This document shows, piece after piece, positions 45,294 to 53,690 of a stretch of 64,000 nt of DNA. This stretch comes from a virus. A model generated the notes under the pieces. That model was not told the origin of the DNA, ran no database searches, and saw nothing but the letters and a program-made list of their open reading frames with translations. The translations under genes and the position numbers were made by a program. Numbering within the stretch: position 1 is the stretch's first letter; each line of letters opens with the position of its first letter. Where the stretch lies: the IMG/VR virus record IMGVR_UViG_3300023176_005537, positions 1 through 64,000 of that record; one strand, given 5' to 3'.

Positions 45294-47147
45294 ATGAAGA
45301 TCACCAAATCAGATCTAACCAAAATCATCAAAGAAGAGATCTTTGAACTTCTCCTAATGGAAGCAAAAGTTAAAGTTTCTTATGAAGATATAGAAAGTGT
45401 TAAAGCTTTGTACCCTAATGAACAAGATGAGAAGGCTCTTGAAGATCTGTGGAAGAAGTATGAAAAAGCAAAAGAAGACCAAAAAGCTAGAGCTAAAACA
45501 AAAGCTTTGATAGTTTGGCTTAAAACCAACTACATTTCCAAAAAAAGAACAGACCATCCGCCTCATGAGGCTCTTCCTGTGGTGGAAAGATTCATTGGAA
45601 AAATGAATAGTGTTAAACAAAAGTACAAAGACAATCCAGAATTCAAAGAAAAAGTTAACAAACTAACCAAAGGAAAACCACCTCAAATCAATCTTTTTTC
45701 TGCAATTAACATGGAAGGTCTTGAAGATGCCCTTGAGAAAAAAGTCGGGGATATCGAAGGAAACAAAGAGCTAGCTCAAGGTGACAAAATAGGTGAAACT
45801 CAAAACTGGGAAGTTTTCATGCCCACCAGAGTAGATTCCTCTTGTGAGCTTGGCAAAGGAACCACTTGGTGTACTGCTCGAACGAGAGGAGACAACCTTT
45901 TTTACAATTACATATCTCGATCTATTGTTTTGTTTTATGTGATCAAAAAAAATGCCGGCACTCCTCCGGACGAACATCCAAATGATTATCTAAGCTTGGG
46001 TTATAAAGAAGATGGCTCTAAGATAGAGGTATATTCTGATGGTCAAACCAACATCAACTCTGACAACAAAGGAATCGATCCAGAACAATTTGAAGCTATT
46101 GTGGGAGCGGAGGAAAGCAAAGAAGTTTATCAAATCATCGAAAAAATATTTCAAAACTTTGAAGAGCACCCAGCAAAAGAATTGCTCAGAAAAGCAGGTC
46201 AAGACTTGAATACTTTTCATTCCATGTTTACAAGAGGCCAAAGCTTTCAAGTTACCTTCGATATAATTGCAGAGATACGACGACTTGCAAAAAAAGAGAA
46301 AGGGTTGTCCACAGAAGTAGAAAAAGCTATAAATGATAAAATGATTAAAGTGATCAAAAAGGATAATTTGAAAGAAAAATTAAAGTGGACGTGGTTTCGT
46401 AATGTTGATTTTCGAGGGGTTGAACTTAAAGGTATAGATTTTAGCGGAAGAAAGCTTGATCATCCCAACTTTGAAGGGGTCAACCTAGAAGGGATTAATT
46501 TTTCTAGATCACAACTGTCATATGCTAATTTTAAAGGAGCTAAACTTCAAAAGGTTAAATTTAATTTTTGTTCTCTTCCGGATGCCGATTTTGAAGCGGC
46601 AGATCTTCGAGAGGTTGATTTTGAAGAAGCTGACCTTTCTATTGCTAAGTTTGTAAGGGCGAAGCTTCAAGGGGCGAAGCTTCAAGGGGCGAAGCTTTAC
46701 CGTTCAAATTTGAGCGAGGCTGATTTTAGCGGGGCTGATCTTGAAAGGGCATCTGCCCCCCTCGCCAACTTTGAAAAATGTAACCTTGAAAAATGCAACC
46801 TTCGAAAGGCCTTTCTTCTAGAAGCCAAGCTTAAAGGAGCTAACCTTAAAGGGGGCTACCTTGGCAGTGCCAACCTTGAAAAATGCAACCTTGAAAAATG
46901 CAACCTTGAAGGGGCCTATCTCAACAAGGCCAACCTTTGGCAGGCTGATCTTCGAGGGGCCAACCTTGAAGGGGCTAGCCTTAAAGGTGCCTATCTTGTA
47001 GGGGTCAACCTTGAAGGGGTTAACCTTAAAGGAGCCAAATACAACTCTGAAACAACATTTCCAGTAGGATTTGAAGAAAAGTTTACTAAATCAAAATTAT
47101 TTAAAATGATCAAAGAAGAGATTTTAAAAGAAATGAATGACTGGTGA
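45294..47147 (+). CDS. Pentapeptide-repeat protein with N-terminal CTS-like module
   Basis: 617 residues from ATG 45294. Residues 1-15 MKITKSDLTKIIKEE are the shared start module. Residues about 100-290 form an unrecognised domain with ELGKGTTWCTARTRGDNLFYNYI. From about residue 370 to 590 there are some 40 pentapeptide repeats of A(D/N)LxG type, forming a right-handed beta-helix like those of Qnr/MfpA, which mimic DNA and bind gyrase. The C-terminus (KSKLFKMIKEEILKEM) repeats the start module. Repeats also exist at DNA level (46661-46695, 46780-46915). Best guess: an injected head protein acting on host topoisomerase or another target. Confidence 0.82.
   Translation: MKITKSDLTKIIKEEIFELLLMEAKVKVSYEDIESVKALYPNEQDEKALEDLWKKYEKAKEDQKARAKTKALIVWLKTNYISKKRTDHPPHEALPVVERFIGKMNSVKQKYKDNPEFKEKVNKLTKGKPPQINLFSAINMEGLEDALEKKVGDIEGNKELAQGDKIGETQNWEVFMPTRVDSSCELGKGTTWCTARTRGDNLFYNYISRSIVLFYVIKKNAGTPPDEHPNDYLSLGYKEDGSKIEVYSDGQTNINSDNKGIDPEQFEAIVGAEESKEVYQIIEKIFQNFEEHPAKELLRKAGQDLNTFHSMFTRGQSFQVTFDIIAEIRRLAKKEKGLSTEVEKAINDKMIKVIKKDNLKEKLKWTWFRNVDFRGVELKGIDFSGRKLDHPNFEGVNLEGINFSRSQLSYANFKGAKLQKVKFNFCSLPDADFEAADLREVDFEEADLSIAKFVRAKLQGAKLQGAKLYRSNLSEADFSGADLERASAPLANFEKCNLEKCNLRKAFLLEAKLKGANLKGGYLGSANLEKCNLEKCNLEGAYLNKANLWQADLRGANLEGASLKGAYLVGVNLEGVNLKGAKYNSETTFPVGFEEKFTKSKLFKMIKEEILKEMNDW
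46375..47040 (+). repeat. Pentapeptide-repeat coding DNA with local tandem duplications
   Basis: 15-bp periodicity from the A(N/D)LxG codons. Near-exact tandem units: GGGGCGAAGCTTCAA (46668-46695) and AACCTTGAAAAATGC (46784-46800 and 46878-46902). Confidence 0.7.
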
Positions 47148-47259
47148 GTGATTGGAACAAATTGGACACCTACCTAACCCCTCATGGCATAAAAGCCTTG
47201 ACAACATCTTGAATCCAAAAAAAAATCCCAAAATTGAAAAAAATGTCCGATCCTTTGAC

Positions 47260-47267
47260 CTATTTAT
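47260..47267 (+). promoter_or_regulatory. CTATTTAT motif (candidate late promoter)
   Basis: CTATTTATAATAAAC, 23 bp before ATG 47290; the same spacing as at 45264. Confidence 0.6.
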
Positions 47268-47289
47268 AATAAACAAAAAGGTACCCCTA

Positions 47290-48066
47290 ATGAAAATCAG
47301 CAAATTAATCTTGAAAAGAATCATCAAAGAAGAAATCCTTCGAGAAGCATATGGTCGCGAAGAGTTGACCCAAATCAGACACTTAGCAAGCCCTCCGGGA
47401 AATAAAAGGCTTTCCAACGCCTTGAAAGCATACAGGCTAGTGGCCTCAATAGAAGATGCTAATATGAAAAGTCTGGCACAAGACTATTTCATGAAACACT
47501 TTGGAAAGGACGCTTTTGAAAAGGTAGAGCGCCTTATTAATCATAACCCCGAAAGTAAGGAAATACTTGACTTATCCGGGGTGGACCTTTCTGGGGGGGA
47601 ACTCTCAGGTGTAAACTTGAGCCGCGCAAACTTGAGCGGTGCAAACTTGAGCGGTGCAAACTTGAGCGGTGCATATCTGAGAAGTGCAACCTTGAACGGT
47701 GCAAACTTGAGCGGTGCTAGCCTTACCGGTGCAGACCTTATTAACTGTTTTTTGTTTGAAACTGATCTCACCGGTGCTGATTTGACAAACTCATTCATGA
47801 CAAATGTTAGATTAGATAAGACTAATTTTACAAATGCAAATCTAGCAAATGTTCGCTTGCTCCCATTTGCCTCTGGAGATCTCGCAGGAAGCATTTTTAA
47901 AGGGGCTAAATGGAATTCTAAAACCATGATTAACAATTTTTGGTTCGGCAGCACTTATGTCAGACCACAGGCTGCACGATTCAGGGACGAAAACGAGTTG
48001 GTTCAAACGGACGAAGTAGGTCCAATGGGCGCTCCTGACGATGCGGTTCTTTTGAGCGATCTTTAA
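47290..48066 (+). CDS. Pentapeptide-repeat protein 2 with N-terminal CTS-like module
   Basis: 258 residues from ATG 47290. Start module MKISKLILKRIIKEEILREA, a helical segment to about residue 90, then about 20 pentapeptide repeats (LSGVDLSGGELSGVNLS, ANLSGANLSGAYL...) to about residue 205, and a non-repeat tail. Shorter than 45294, without its central domain. A DNA-mimic/gyrase-binding role is suggested by the family, not proven here. Confidence 0.82.
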   Translation: MKISKLILKRIIKEEILREAYGREELTQIRHLASPPGNKRLSNALKAYRLVASIEDANMKSLAQDYFMKHFGKDAFEKVERLINHNPESKEILDLSGVDLSGGELSGVNLSRANLSGANLSGANLSGAYLRSATLNGANLSGASLTGADLINCFLFETDLTGADLTNSFMTNVRLDKTNFTNANLANVRLLPFASGDLAGSIFKGAKWNSKTMINNFWFGSTYVRPQAARFRDENELVQTDEVGPMGAPDDAVLLSDL

Positions 48067-48086
48067 AATAAAAGGAGAATATATAA

Positions 48087-48698
48087 ATGAAAATCACTAA
48101 ATCAATTTTAACCAAAATCATCAAAGAAGAAATCCTTCGAGAAAGTGGATACATGGAAAGAGAACCCCTCAGCCCACGAGGCTTTCACAACGTTGGGATT
48201 GATGATGATCGCCTTCAGCAAATTCGACTTTTTATGAGCGGAACAAAAATCCACCCCCTCAAAAATCTAACAGATATGGAAAAAGACTATATCCTGAATT
48301 TTCTTGGAGATACTCCGGGAATTCGAAAAAAACTTCAAGACGACAGAGACAAGTTCCCCTTGGGAACCGGTGACGCAATTATTGCAGCTTTTGAAGACTT
48401 TGTTGCAGAGAATGGCTTGAATGAAGACCCCCAGTTCAAAGATGGATTTGAGGACCACGATTATACCACTCATTATTTCGATGCCCATAATCAATTGGTT
48501 CTTGGCACGATCAGGCGCGCTGGTGGCGATTATCTTTATGAACACATTGAAAAGAGTGGTCTCTTGCCTGAATTGGAAGAAAAAATACGCGACTACGTTC
48601 AAAAGTATACCAACCCTAGGAAAAGACCAGCAAAAATTCAAGTCATTCCTTACACCAACTATCAGTGGAATGAAGATAGATACGGAGAAGAGCTTTGA
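48087..48698 (+). CDS. CTS-module protein, unknown
   Basis: 203 residues. Start module MKITKSILTKIIKEEILRES; ribosome site AAAGGAGAATATATAA is shared with 48761 and 49275. The rest is alpha/beta without a known motif (IVLGTIRRAGGDYLYEHIEKSGLLPELEEKI). Follows 47290 by 20 bp. Confidence 0.78.
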   Translation: MKITKSILTKIIKEEILRESGYMEREPLSPRGFHNVGIDDDRLQQIRLFMSGTKIHPLKNLTDMEKDYILNFLGDTPGIRKKLQDDRDKFPLGTGDAIIAAFEDFVAENGLNEDPQFKDGFEDHDYTTHYFDAHNQLVLGTIRRAGGDYLYEHIEKSGLLPELEEKIRDYVQKYTNPRKRPAKIQVIPYTNYQWNEDRYGEEL

Positions 48699-48715
48699 AG
48701 TTCACCAAATCATCA

Positions 48716-48723
48716 CTATTTAT
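48716..48723 (+). promoter_or_regulatory. CTATTTAT motif (candidate late promoter)
   Basis: CTATTTATAATAACG, 38 bp before ATG 48761. Confidence 0.6.
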
Positions 48724-48760
48724 AATAACGAAAGAATTTTCATAAAAGGAGAATATATAA

Positions 48761-49261
48761 ATGAAAATTACAAAGAAACTGCTGAAAAAGCTGATCTTGG
48801 AAGCAATGGAAGAAGAGGAGCGTGGATCTGGGGTCGTCGCAAAGCTTAAAGCAAAGCTTGGCGAAATCGCAAATCGTGAAAAGATTAAACCAGAAGATCG
48901 GGAGGACTTTATGGATGAAGCCTTGAAGACCGCAAGAATGATGAAGCCAGAAGCTCAAAAAGATCTTGAAGCGCTTCTTGATGCTGGCGCACTGGAGCAC
49001 TTCGCGGTGGATTGGAATACCCAGCCGCAGGGCCTTGTATATATGGTTGCTTATGCTCACGATCCCGTTGGCGAGGACTACTTCGAAGATATATTGTCAG
49101 CCGAGTATGATGACCCACTTAAGGCATTTGTTAGAGACACTGGAAATCCCGTCGCAGAGAAAATTTTAAACCTAGTCCTCCAACACATCTTGGATCGACA
49201 CGAACAAATAAGAAGAGAAGACGACGAGTATGAAGAAAGGTTGGCTCAGGGTCTCATTTAA
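48761..49261 (+). CDS. CTS-module protein, unknown
   Basis: 166 residues. Start module MKITKKLLKKLILEAMEEEE. The rest is helical and acidic (REDFMDEALKTARMMKPEAQKDLEALL, and an acidic C-terminus). Its first 45 bp nearly match those of 49275, showing that the start module moves or is copied as a cassette. Confidence 0.78.
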   Translation: MKITKKLLKKLILEAMEEEERGSGVVAKLKAKLGEIANREKIKPEDREDFMDEALKTARMMKPEAQKDLEALLDAGALEHFAVDWNTQPQGLVYMVAYAHDPVGEDYFEDILSAEYDDPLKAFVRDTGNPVAEKILNLVLQHILDRHEQIRREDDEYEERLAQGLI

Positions 49262-49274
49262 GGAAAATATATAA

Positions 49275-49490
49275 ATGAAAATTACAAAGAAAATTCTGAA
49301 AAGAATGATCTTGGAAGCACTTCAAGAAGAAGTTGTGGAGATGCCCCCATCTTATCTGCAAGCCAGAGAAGTTGAAGAGCCCACCCCACGGGAAGAGTCT
49401 CTGGAAGAAAAACTGGCAAGACTGGAAATGGAAAGGCCGGAAGATTATGCTCTGGTTATGAAAATTCTTATGAGTTTGAGCCCCAACTAG
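49275..49490 (+). CDS. Short CTS-module protein, unknown
   Basis: 71 residues. Start module MKITKKILKRMILEALQEEV, then an acidic, Pro-containing tail. Similar in form to T4 internal proteins with a signal and a short charged body. Translated from the 48716 transcript. Confidence 0.75.
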   Translation: MKITKKILKRMILEALQEEVVEMPPSYLQAREVEEPTPREESLEEKLARLEMERPEDYALVMKILMSLSPN

Positions 49491-49559
49491 ATTGCCCTCA
49501 CTTTGTTCAAAAGTGAAAAACCCTTCAAAAAAAAATCCTCAAATTTGAACCTTTTTGAT

Positions 49560-49567
49560 CTATTTAT
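49560..49567 (+). promoter_or_regulatory. CTATTTAT motif (candidate late promoter)
   Basis: CTATTTATTGTAAGC, 25 bp before ATG 49592; AATTTGAACCTTTTT upstream as at 45264. Confidence 0.6.
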
Positions 49568-49591
49568 TGTAAGCAAAAAGGACAAATGCAA

Positions 49592-49831
49592 ATGAAAATC
49601 ACAAAAGATCAAATAACTCAAATTCTTTTTGAAGAGATCACAAAATCCGAAGTGAAAAAGATCTCTAAAAAAGAAGCAAAGAAAATCAAAAAAGAGATTG
49701 AAAAAAGCTTTGAAAAAAACCTTCGCTCCAAGATCTCAAAAGAAATCATTGAAGATGTTGTGAAGCAACTCCTCAAAAAGTTCCATCGTGAGCTTTCTGT
49801 TAATTATCCACAATTAATCAATCGTCTTTGA
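49592..49831 (+). CDS. Lysine-rich CTS-module protein
   Basis: 79 residues from ATG 49592; the ATG two codons upstream lies too close to AAAAGGA. Start module MKITKDQITQILFEEITKSE, then a very Lys/Glu-rich helix (KKISKKEAKKIKKEIEKSFEKN). A basic packed head protein that can neutralise DNA is a plausible reading. Confidence 0.75.
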   Translation: MKITKDQITQILFEEITKSEVKKISKKEAKKIKKEIEKSFEKNLRSKISKEIIEDVVKQLLKKFHRELSVNYPQLINRL

Positions 49832-49857
49832 TTTATTAAGAAAGGTTTAGATTTAAT

Positions 49858-50820
49858 ATGTTTACTGCTTTTGAAATTGAAAAAAATGTTTTTTCAAACA
49901 TTATTATGGAAGAAATGATTTCTTCCCTTTCTTACTCTGATTCTTGTCGTGTTTTGCAAGAGCAACAAAAGGTTTTCACTCCTGATGTGATTGTTCAAAG
50001 TTTTTTTATTAATTTTCTTGAAGGCCAAGCCGTTAATGTTGATCCTAAAAGAGAAAAAATGAACGCTGCTTTTAAAGGTGTTTTTTCCACTCTTAAAACA
50101 GTTATGGGACAGCACAATGAAAAGGAGAAAGATCCTTTTGAGTTTGCTTTTAACGGAAAAATTGATAAATCCAATCCAGTAGATGACAACGAATATGTTG
50201 AAGCATTTATTTATTTTCTACTCTCGGAGAAGAAAAGCAAAATTGCAAATTGGTTTAAACAAAAAACTCCAAAGTCATACAATTCCGCGCTTCAAGCCTT
50301 CAAAGGTGGAAAAAAACAAGGAGGCGGAGCTTCTTCCAACATTAGCAAACTTTTAATCGATTTAGTAAAACAACTCACTGGTCTTCTTGAAAAAGGAAAT
50401 GAAAGAAACATTTTATTTTTCATAACTCAAAATTTAGAAAATAACAATCTAAAACAAGAAGAAAATAAAAATAAAATATTAACTCAACTTGTAAAAACTG
50501 GTAAAAGTTACAAAAACGACACAAAAGTGGTTCAAGCAATTGAAATCTTAATAGAAATTGTTAAAGGAGAAAAAGACGAAGAAGAGATTAGGAAAATGGC
50601 GGCAAAAACCATCAAACCAGAAGGAGAAGGAAAACCGAGGTTTCAACCTCTAAAACATCCAATATTTAATATTAATAAAAAAACACCAAGGTTTCAACCT
50701 CTAAAACATCCAATGTTTAATATTAATAAAAAAACCTTGTCTGAATCTAAAATCAGAATTTCCAAAAGAAAAGTAAACAAAATACTTTCCGAAGAAGTTG
50801 AAAAACTATTTAATATATAA
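49858..50820 (+). CDS. Protein with C-terminal CTS-like module, unknown
   Basis: 320 residues. The N-terminus (FEIEKNVFSNIIMEEMISSL) has the IIxEE core without MKITK, and the C-terminus (KIRISKRKVNKILSEEVEKLF) has the full pattern at the other end. A 19-residue tandem repeat precedes it (PRFQPLKHPIFNINKKT then PRFQPLKHPMFNINKKT, 50633-50731). Middle region helical. Function unknown. Confidence 0.78.
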   Translation: MFTAFEIEKNVFSNIIMEEMISSLSYSDSCRVLQEQQKVFTPDVIVQSFFINFLEGQAVNVDPKREKMNAAFKGVFSTLKTVMGQHNEKEKDPFEFAFNGKIDKSNPVDDNEYVEAFIYFLLSEKKSKIANWFKQKTPKSYNSALQAFKGGKKQGGGASSNISKLLIDLVKQLTGLLEKGNERNILFFITQNLENNNLKQEENKNKILTQLVKTGKSYKNDTKVVQAIEILIEIVKGEKDEEEIRKMAAKTIKPEGEGKPRFQPLKHPIFNINKKTPRFQPLKHPMFNINKKTLSESKIRISKRKVNKILSEEVEKLFNI

Positions 50821-50838
50821 AACAAAAAGGAAATTAAC

Positions 50839-51783
50839 ATGAAAATCTCAAAAAACCAATTAGAACAACTTATTCTAGAAGAACTGCGAGAGCAGCTTCT
50901 AGAGCAAAGCCGACTTGAAAAGATGGCCGGTGCTCTCAAAAAAGGAGCAAAAAGCGTAGGCTCCGCTCTCAAAAAAGGAGCAAAAGCTGCTGGTCAAGAA
51001 CTTGGATTGTCAAACATTGACGTTCAAAAAGCAGCAAAAGATTTTAAAAAAATGATCCAAAGCTCCGGAGGCGATTACTTTAAGGCATTGTCTGATTTTA
51101 TTGGAAAATATGGTGATCCAAAAGACGACAAATTGCAAGGTCTCAGGGTGGAATTTGATAAACTAACTCAAAGAGGATCAGGTACAAAGGCAAAAAACCC
51201 AGTGGCTGCATCTAATCCTCTTAGATTTGGACTTGAGGAAGATTTCAAAAAAGGCAAAATGAGTTTCAATGATTTTCTAGATCTTAGAGGTGAATTGTTC
51301 TTCAAAGTATATAAAGATATTCCTTCGAAGGAAATGGAAAAAAACTTGGTAAAATTAAATGGCGTAATTGATAAATACTACAATGAAAATAGTACGTCAA
51401 TGGCAATCCCAAAAACTTCACAAGAAATTGAAGAAGAACCAAAAAAATCAGAAGAAGTCCCAACACAACTTCAAAGTTTGATAAGAACAACTTTCGAACA
51501 AGACGAATTAGAAGTAATTATGCCCAAAATCAGAAGAAAAGTTAAAACGCTTTCGATCGGTCAAAAGTTACAATTTTTCAACTGGATGGCCAACCAATTT
51601 GGTCTTTATGATGTAATCACAAAAAGACCCTCTGATATTTTAAAAATGGCAAAGAACGCAGTCGGTCTTAGGGAATACAAGATTTCCAACGAAGAGTTGA
51701 GCCATCTAATCCTAGAAGAAGCCATAATGGAAGTCTACTCCTTCTCTATGGGAGAGCGCTCAAGTAACCATTGGCAGCGATAA
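50839..51783 (+). CDS. CTS-module protein with modules at both ends, unknown
   Basis: 314 residues. Start module MKISKNQLEQLILEELREQL; near the C-terminus YKISNEELSHLILEEAIMEV repeats it. Between them an Ala/Lys/Gly-rich stretch (MAGALKKGAKSVGSALKKGAKAAG, amphipathic and possibly membrane-active) and a charged helical body. Follows 49858 by 18 bp. Last rightward gene before a convergent gene. Confidence 0.78.
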   Translation: MKISKNQLEQLILEELREQLLEQSRLEKMAGALKKGAKSVGSALKKGAKAAGQELGLSNIDVQKAAKDFKKMIQSSGGDYFKALSDFIGKYGDPKDDKLQGLRVEFDKLTQRGSGTKAKNPVAASNPLRFGLEEDFKKGKMSFNDFLDLRGELFFKVYKDIPSKEMEKNLVKLNGVIDKYYNENSTSMAIPKTSQEIEEEPKKSEEVPTQLQSLIRTTFEQDELEVIMPKIRRKVKTLSIGQKLQFFNWMANQFGLYDVITKRPSDILKMAKNAVGLREYKISNEELSHLILEEAIMEVYSFSMGERSSNHWQR

Positions 51784-51803
51784 TATAGACTTGGACTTAG
51801 AAA

Positions 51804-51830
51804 GTTATCTGAGAAACTACTACAGATAAC
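51804..51830. terminator. Hairpin between convergent genes
   Basis: GTTATCTG and CAGATAAC around an 11-nt loop, no U-run. Sits between the stops of 50839 (+) and 51837 (-). Confidence 0.4.
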
Positions 51831-51836
51831 GAAACC

Positions 51837-52607
51837 TCAAGGACACCACTCGGTTCTTTTAAAAGGGCATTTTGAACAAGAAGTCTTTTTCTTTGGATAA
51901 AATCCTTTATCAATAAAATGAACAGCTTTGCTCAAAGCTTCTTCCGCATTCTTCATCTTCCTATTGCCAGTTGTTATTCTTACAAATTCTACTTGGTCTT
52001 TCTTTGCAGTTCTTTTTAAGAGGGCAAAGAAGCATTCAATCATTTTTGGTTCGACTTTAAGCTTTTCAGCAATGAACTTTTTGTAAAAAACCAACTGATA
52101 GCCTGTGATCTTGTCAGATTTTCTTCTAGCATCCCATCCCCAAGAACATGTTTTCCAATCAATGATGTAATATTTACCAGTTTTTGGATTTTTTAAGATC
52201 AGATCCACAAATCCTTTGAACTTTAAGTTAGAACCTTCAATGTTTTCATAAAGATCCATCTCTGTTTGAACAACTTCGCAGCCTTCAAAGACTTTTTTAA
52301 GTTCTGGAATGCAAATTGGAGCTAATTTTTTGCCTTGTTCCATGAAAACATCCAAATCTTTTTCAACTTTTAGGTCTTCGTCAAGACTTTCCCACTCTTT
52401 TTGAAAGGATTGTGAGAAATTTTGAGCTTCTTCGCCAGTTTTCCACTCATTTAGAAGCGTTTTTTCACAAACTTCGTGGATTGCTGTTCCAAAAGCAGTG
52501 AAAATGTTGCCCGTGAAGCCTTTTTTTCCGTCAATGTATTCGATCTTGAAGCGATGAGGGCACTCATCCCAAATTTTGAACCCTGAAAATGAAATATGCT
52601 GAACCAT
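51837..52607 (-). CDS. Cas4/RecB-family PD-(D/E)XK nuclease with Fe-S cysteines
   Basis: 256 residues. SFSGFKIWDECPHRFKIEYI at the start, AIHE with His44, GFVDLILKNPKTGKYYIIDWKT with D135, D150 and K152, and QLVFYKKF (QxxxY motif). Cys17 plus C244, C247 and C255 (SCSKCPFKRTEWC) give the one-plus-three arrangement of a 4Fe-4S cluster as in Cas4/AddB. A 5'-3' or DNA-end nuclease for recombination is likely. Leftward, behind its own consensus promoter. Confidence 0.9.
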   Translation of the reverse strand: MVQHISFSGFKIWDECPHRFKIEYIDGKKGFTGNIFTAFGTAIHEVCEKTLLNEWKTGEEAQNFSQSFQKEWESLDEDLKVEKDLDVFMEQGKKLAPICIPELKKVFEGCEVVQTEMDLYENIEGSNLKFKGFVDLILKNPKTGKYYIIDWKTCSWGWDARRKSDKITGYQLVFYKKFIAEKLKVEPKMIECFFALLKRTAKKDQVEFVRITTGNRKMKNAEEALSKAVHFIDKGFYPKKKTSCSKCPFKRTEWCP

Positions 52608-52636
52608 TTTGGTCTCCTTTGTGTTTGTTGACCTCT

Positions 52637-52665
52637 ATTATACTAGTTATCGGTGTCAAAGTCAA
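52637..52665 (-). promoter_or_regulatory. Sigma70-type promoter for the Cas4-like gene
   Basis: On the minus strand TTGACT, 17-bp spacer, TATAAT, 30 bp before the ATG (CAAAGGAG for initiation). Confidence 0.87.
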
Positions 52666-52690
52666 CCTTTTTCTCGTGGGAGGATAAAAA

Positions 52691-53332
52691 ATGTCTGAAA
52701 AAATCTTCAACCTTACAAGAATCCGATGGAAATTGGAAAACATGATCCTTGATGACATTCCAAACTTTGAGATCGTGTCAAAAACAACTTCTTTTTTGAT
52801 GAAAGTTCTTTCTGTTATTCTTTTTTTCAACAAATCCTTTATGACTTCGTACATTTCTGTGATTTATCCCCGAATGTATGTTCCAAAATTGCCTTGGAAA
52901 GAAAACGATCATTATTCAGCCATTTTGGTGCTTGCTCACGAATGGGTCCATTTAAGCGATAGGAAGCGTTTTGGGCTCCTATTCGACATTGGATACCTTT
53001 TTCCACAATGCCTAGCCTTCTTGAGCCTCCTAGCCCCCTTCTTGAGTGTCTGGTGGCTTCTTTGTTTGCTGTTTCTGCTTCCGATACCTTCTCCGACCCG
53101 TGCTTGGTTGGAGTTTCGTGGTTATTCAATGACAATGGCTTGCAAATGGTGGTTGACTGGTAATGAAATTAACTATTATTGGATTGAAAGGCAATTTGTT
53201 GGTCAATGGTATTACTTTATGTGGCCTTTCAAAGGCATTGTTCGCAAAATGTTCGAAAAACAAATGGAAAAAATCAAAAACGACGACCTTTCGCCGGAAC
53301 AAAGAAAGGTTAAAGAAATCATCTTCTCTTAA
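52691..53332 (+). CDS. Membrane-associated zinc metallopeptidase-like protein
   Basis: 213 residues behind GGGAGG. LAHEWVHLSDRKRFG gives HExxH (83-87), followed by a hydrophobic hairpin (LAFLSLLAPFLSVWWLLCLLFLLP), ARAWLEFRGYSM with a possible third ligand, and a charged C-terminus. I recall this layout (HEWVH..D, then TM, then E) in marine phage proteins of unknown role. Confidence 0.8.
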   Translation: MSEKIFNLTRIRWKLENMILDDIPNFEIVSKTTSFLMKVLSVILFFNKSFMTSYISVIYPRMYVPKLPWKENDHYSAILVLAHEWVHLSDRKRFGLLFDIGYLFPQCLAFLSLLAPFLSVWWLLCLLFLLPIPSPTRAWLEFRGYSMTMACKWWLTGNEINYYWIERQFVGQWYYFMWPFKGIVRKMFEKQMEKIKNDDLSPEQRKVKEIIFS

Positions 53333-53333
53333 A

Positions 53334-53341
53334 CTATTTAT
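53334..53341 (+). promoter_or_regulatory. CTATTTAT motif (candidate late promoter)
   Basis: CTATTTATTTATGTG, 33 bp before ATG 53374. Confidence 0.55.
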
Positions 53342-53373
53342 TTATGTGATACTATAACATAAAGGTAGTTTAC

Positions 53374-53676
53374 ATGTCAAATAATAAATCAAAAAACCAT
53401 TCAAAGTTTCTTTCTGCCTCGGTGGAGTCGGCAAAAGACATTCTAGGCTTAAAAAATCCTTGGGTTGTCAATGATTTTGAATCTGAAGCTGGAAACACGA
53501 ACATGAATGACGAAGAAATCTATTACATTGCTGTTTTTGTTGCTGATTTGAAAACTTTGAAAGAACAAAGAGCCGTTTTTGATATTATTCATCTAAAATG
53601 TGACGATGATACAGTTGCTCGCTTCAAAACTTTGTTTTCAAACGAAAATTTAAACAAAATTATGTTATCTTGCTAA
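53374..53676 (+). CDS. Small protein, unknown
   Basis: 100 residues (ATAAAGGTAG upstream). SKNHSKFLSASVESAKDILGLKNPWVV, then a strand-helix-strand region (YIAVFVADLKTLKEQRAVFDIIHLKC). No family recognised. Confidence 0.72.
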   Translation: MSNNKSKNHSKFLSASVESAKDILGLKNPWVVNDFESEAGNTNMNDEEIYYIAVFVADLKTLKEQRAVFDIIHLKCDDDTVARFKTLFSNENLNKIMLSC

Positions 53677-53690
53677 AAAAGGGAAAATAA

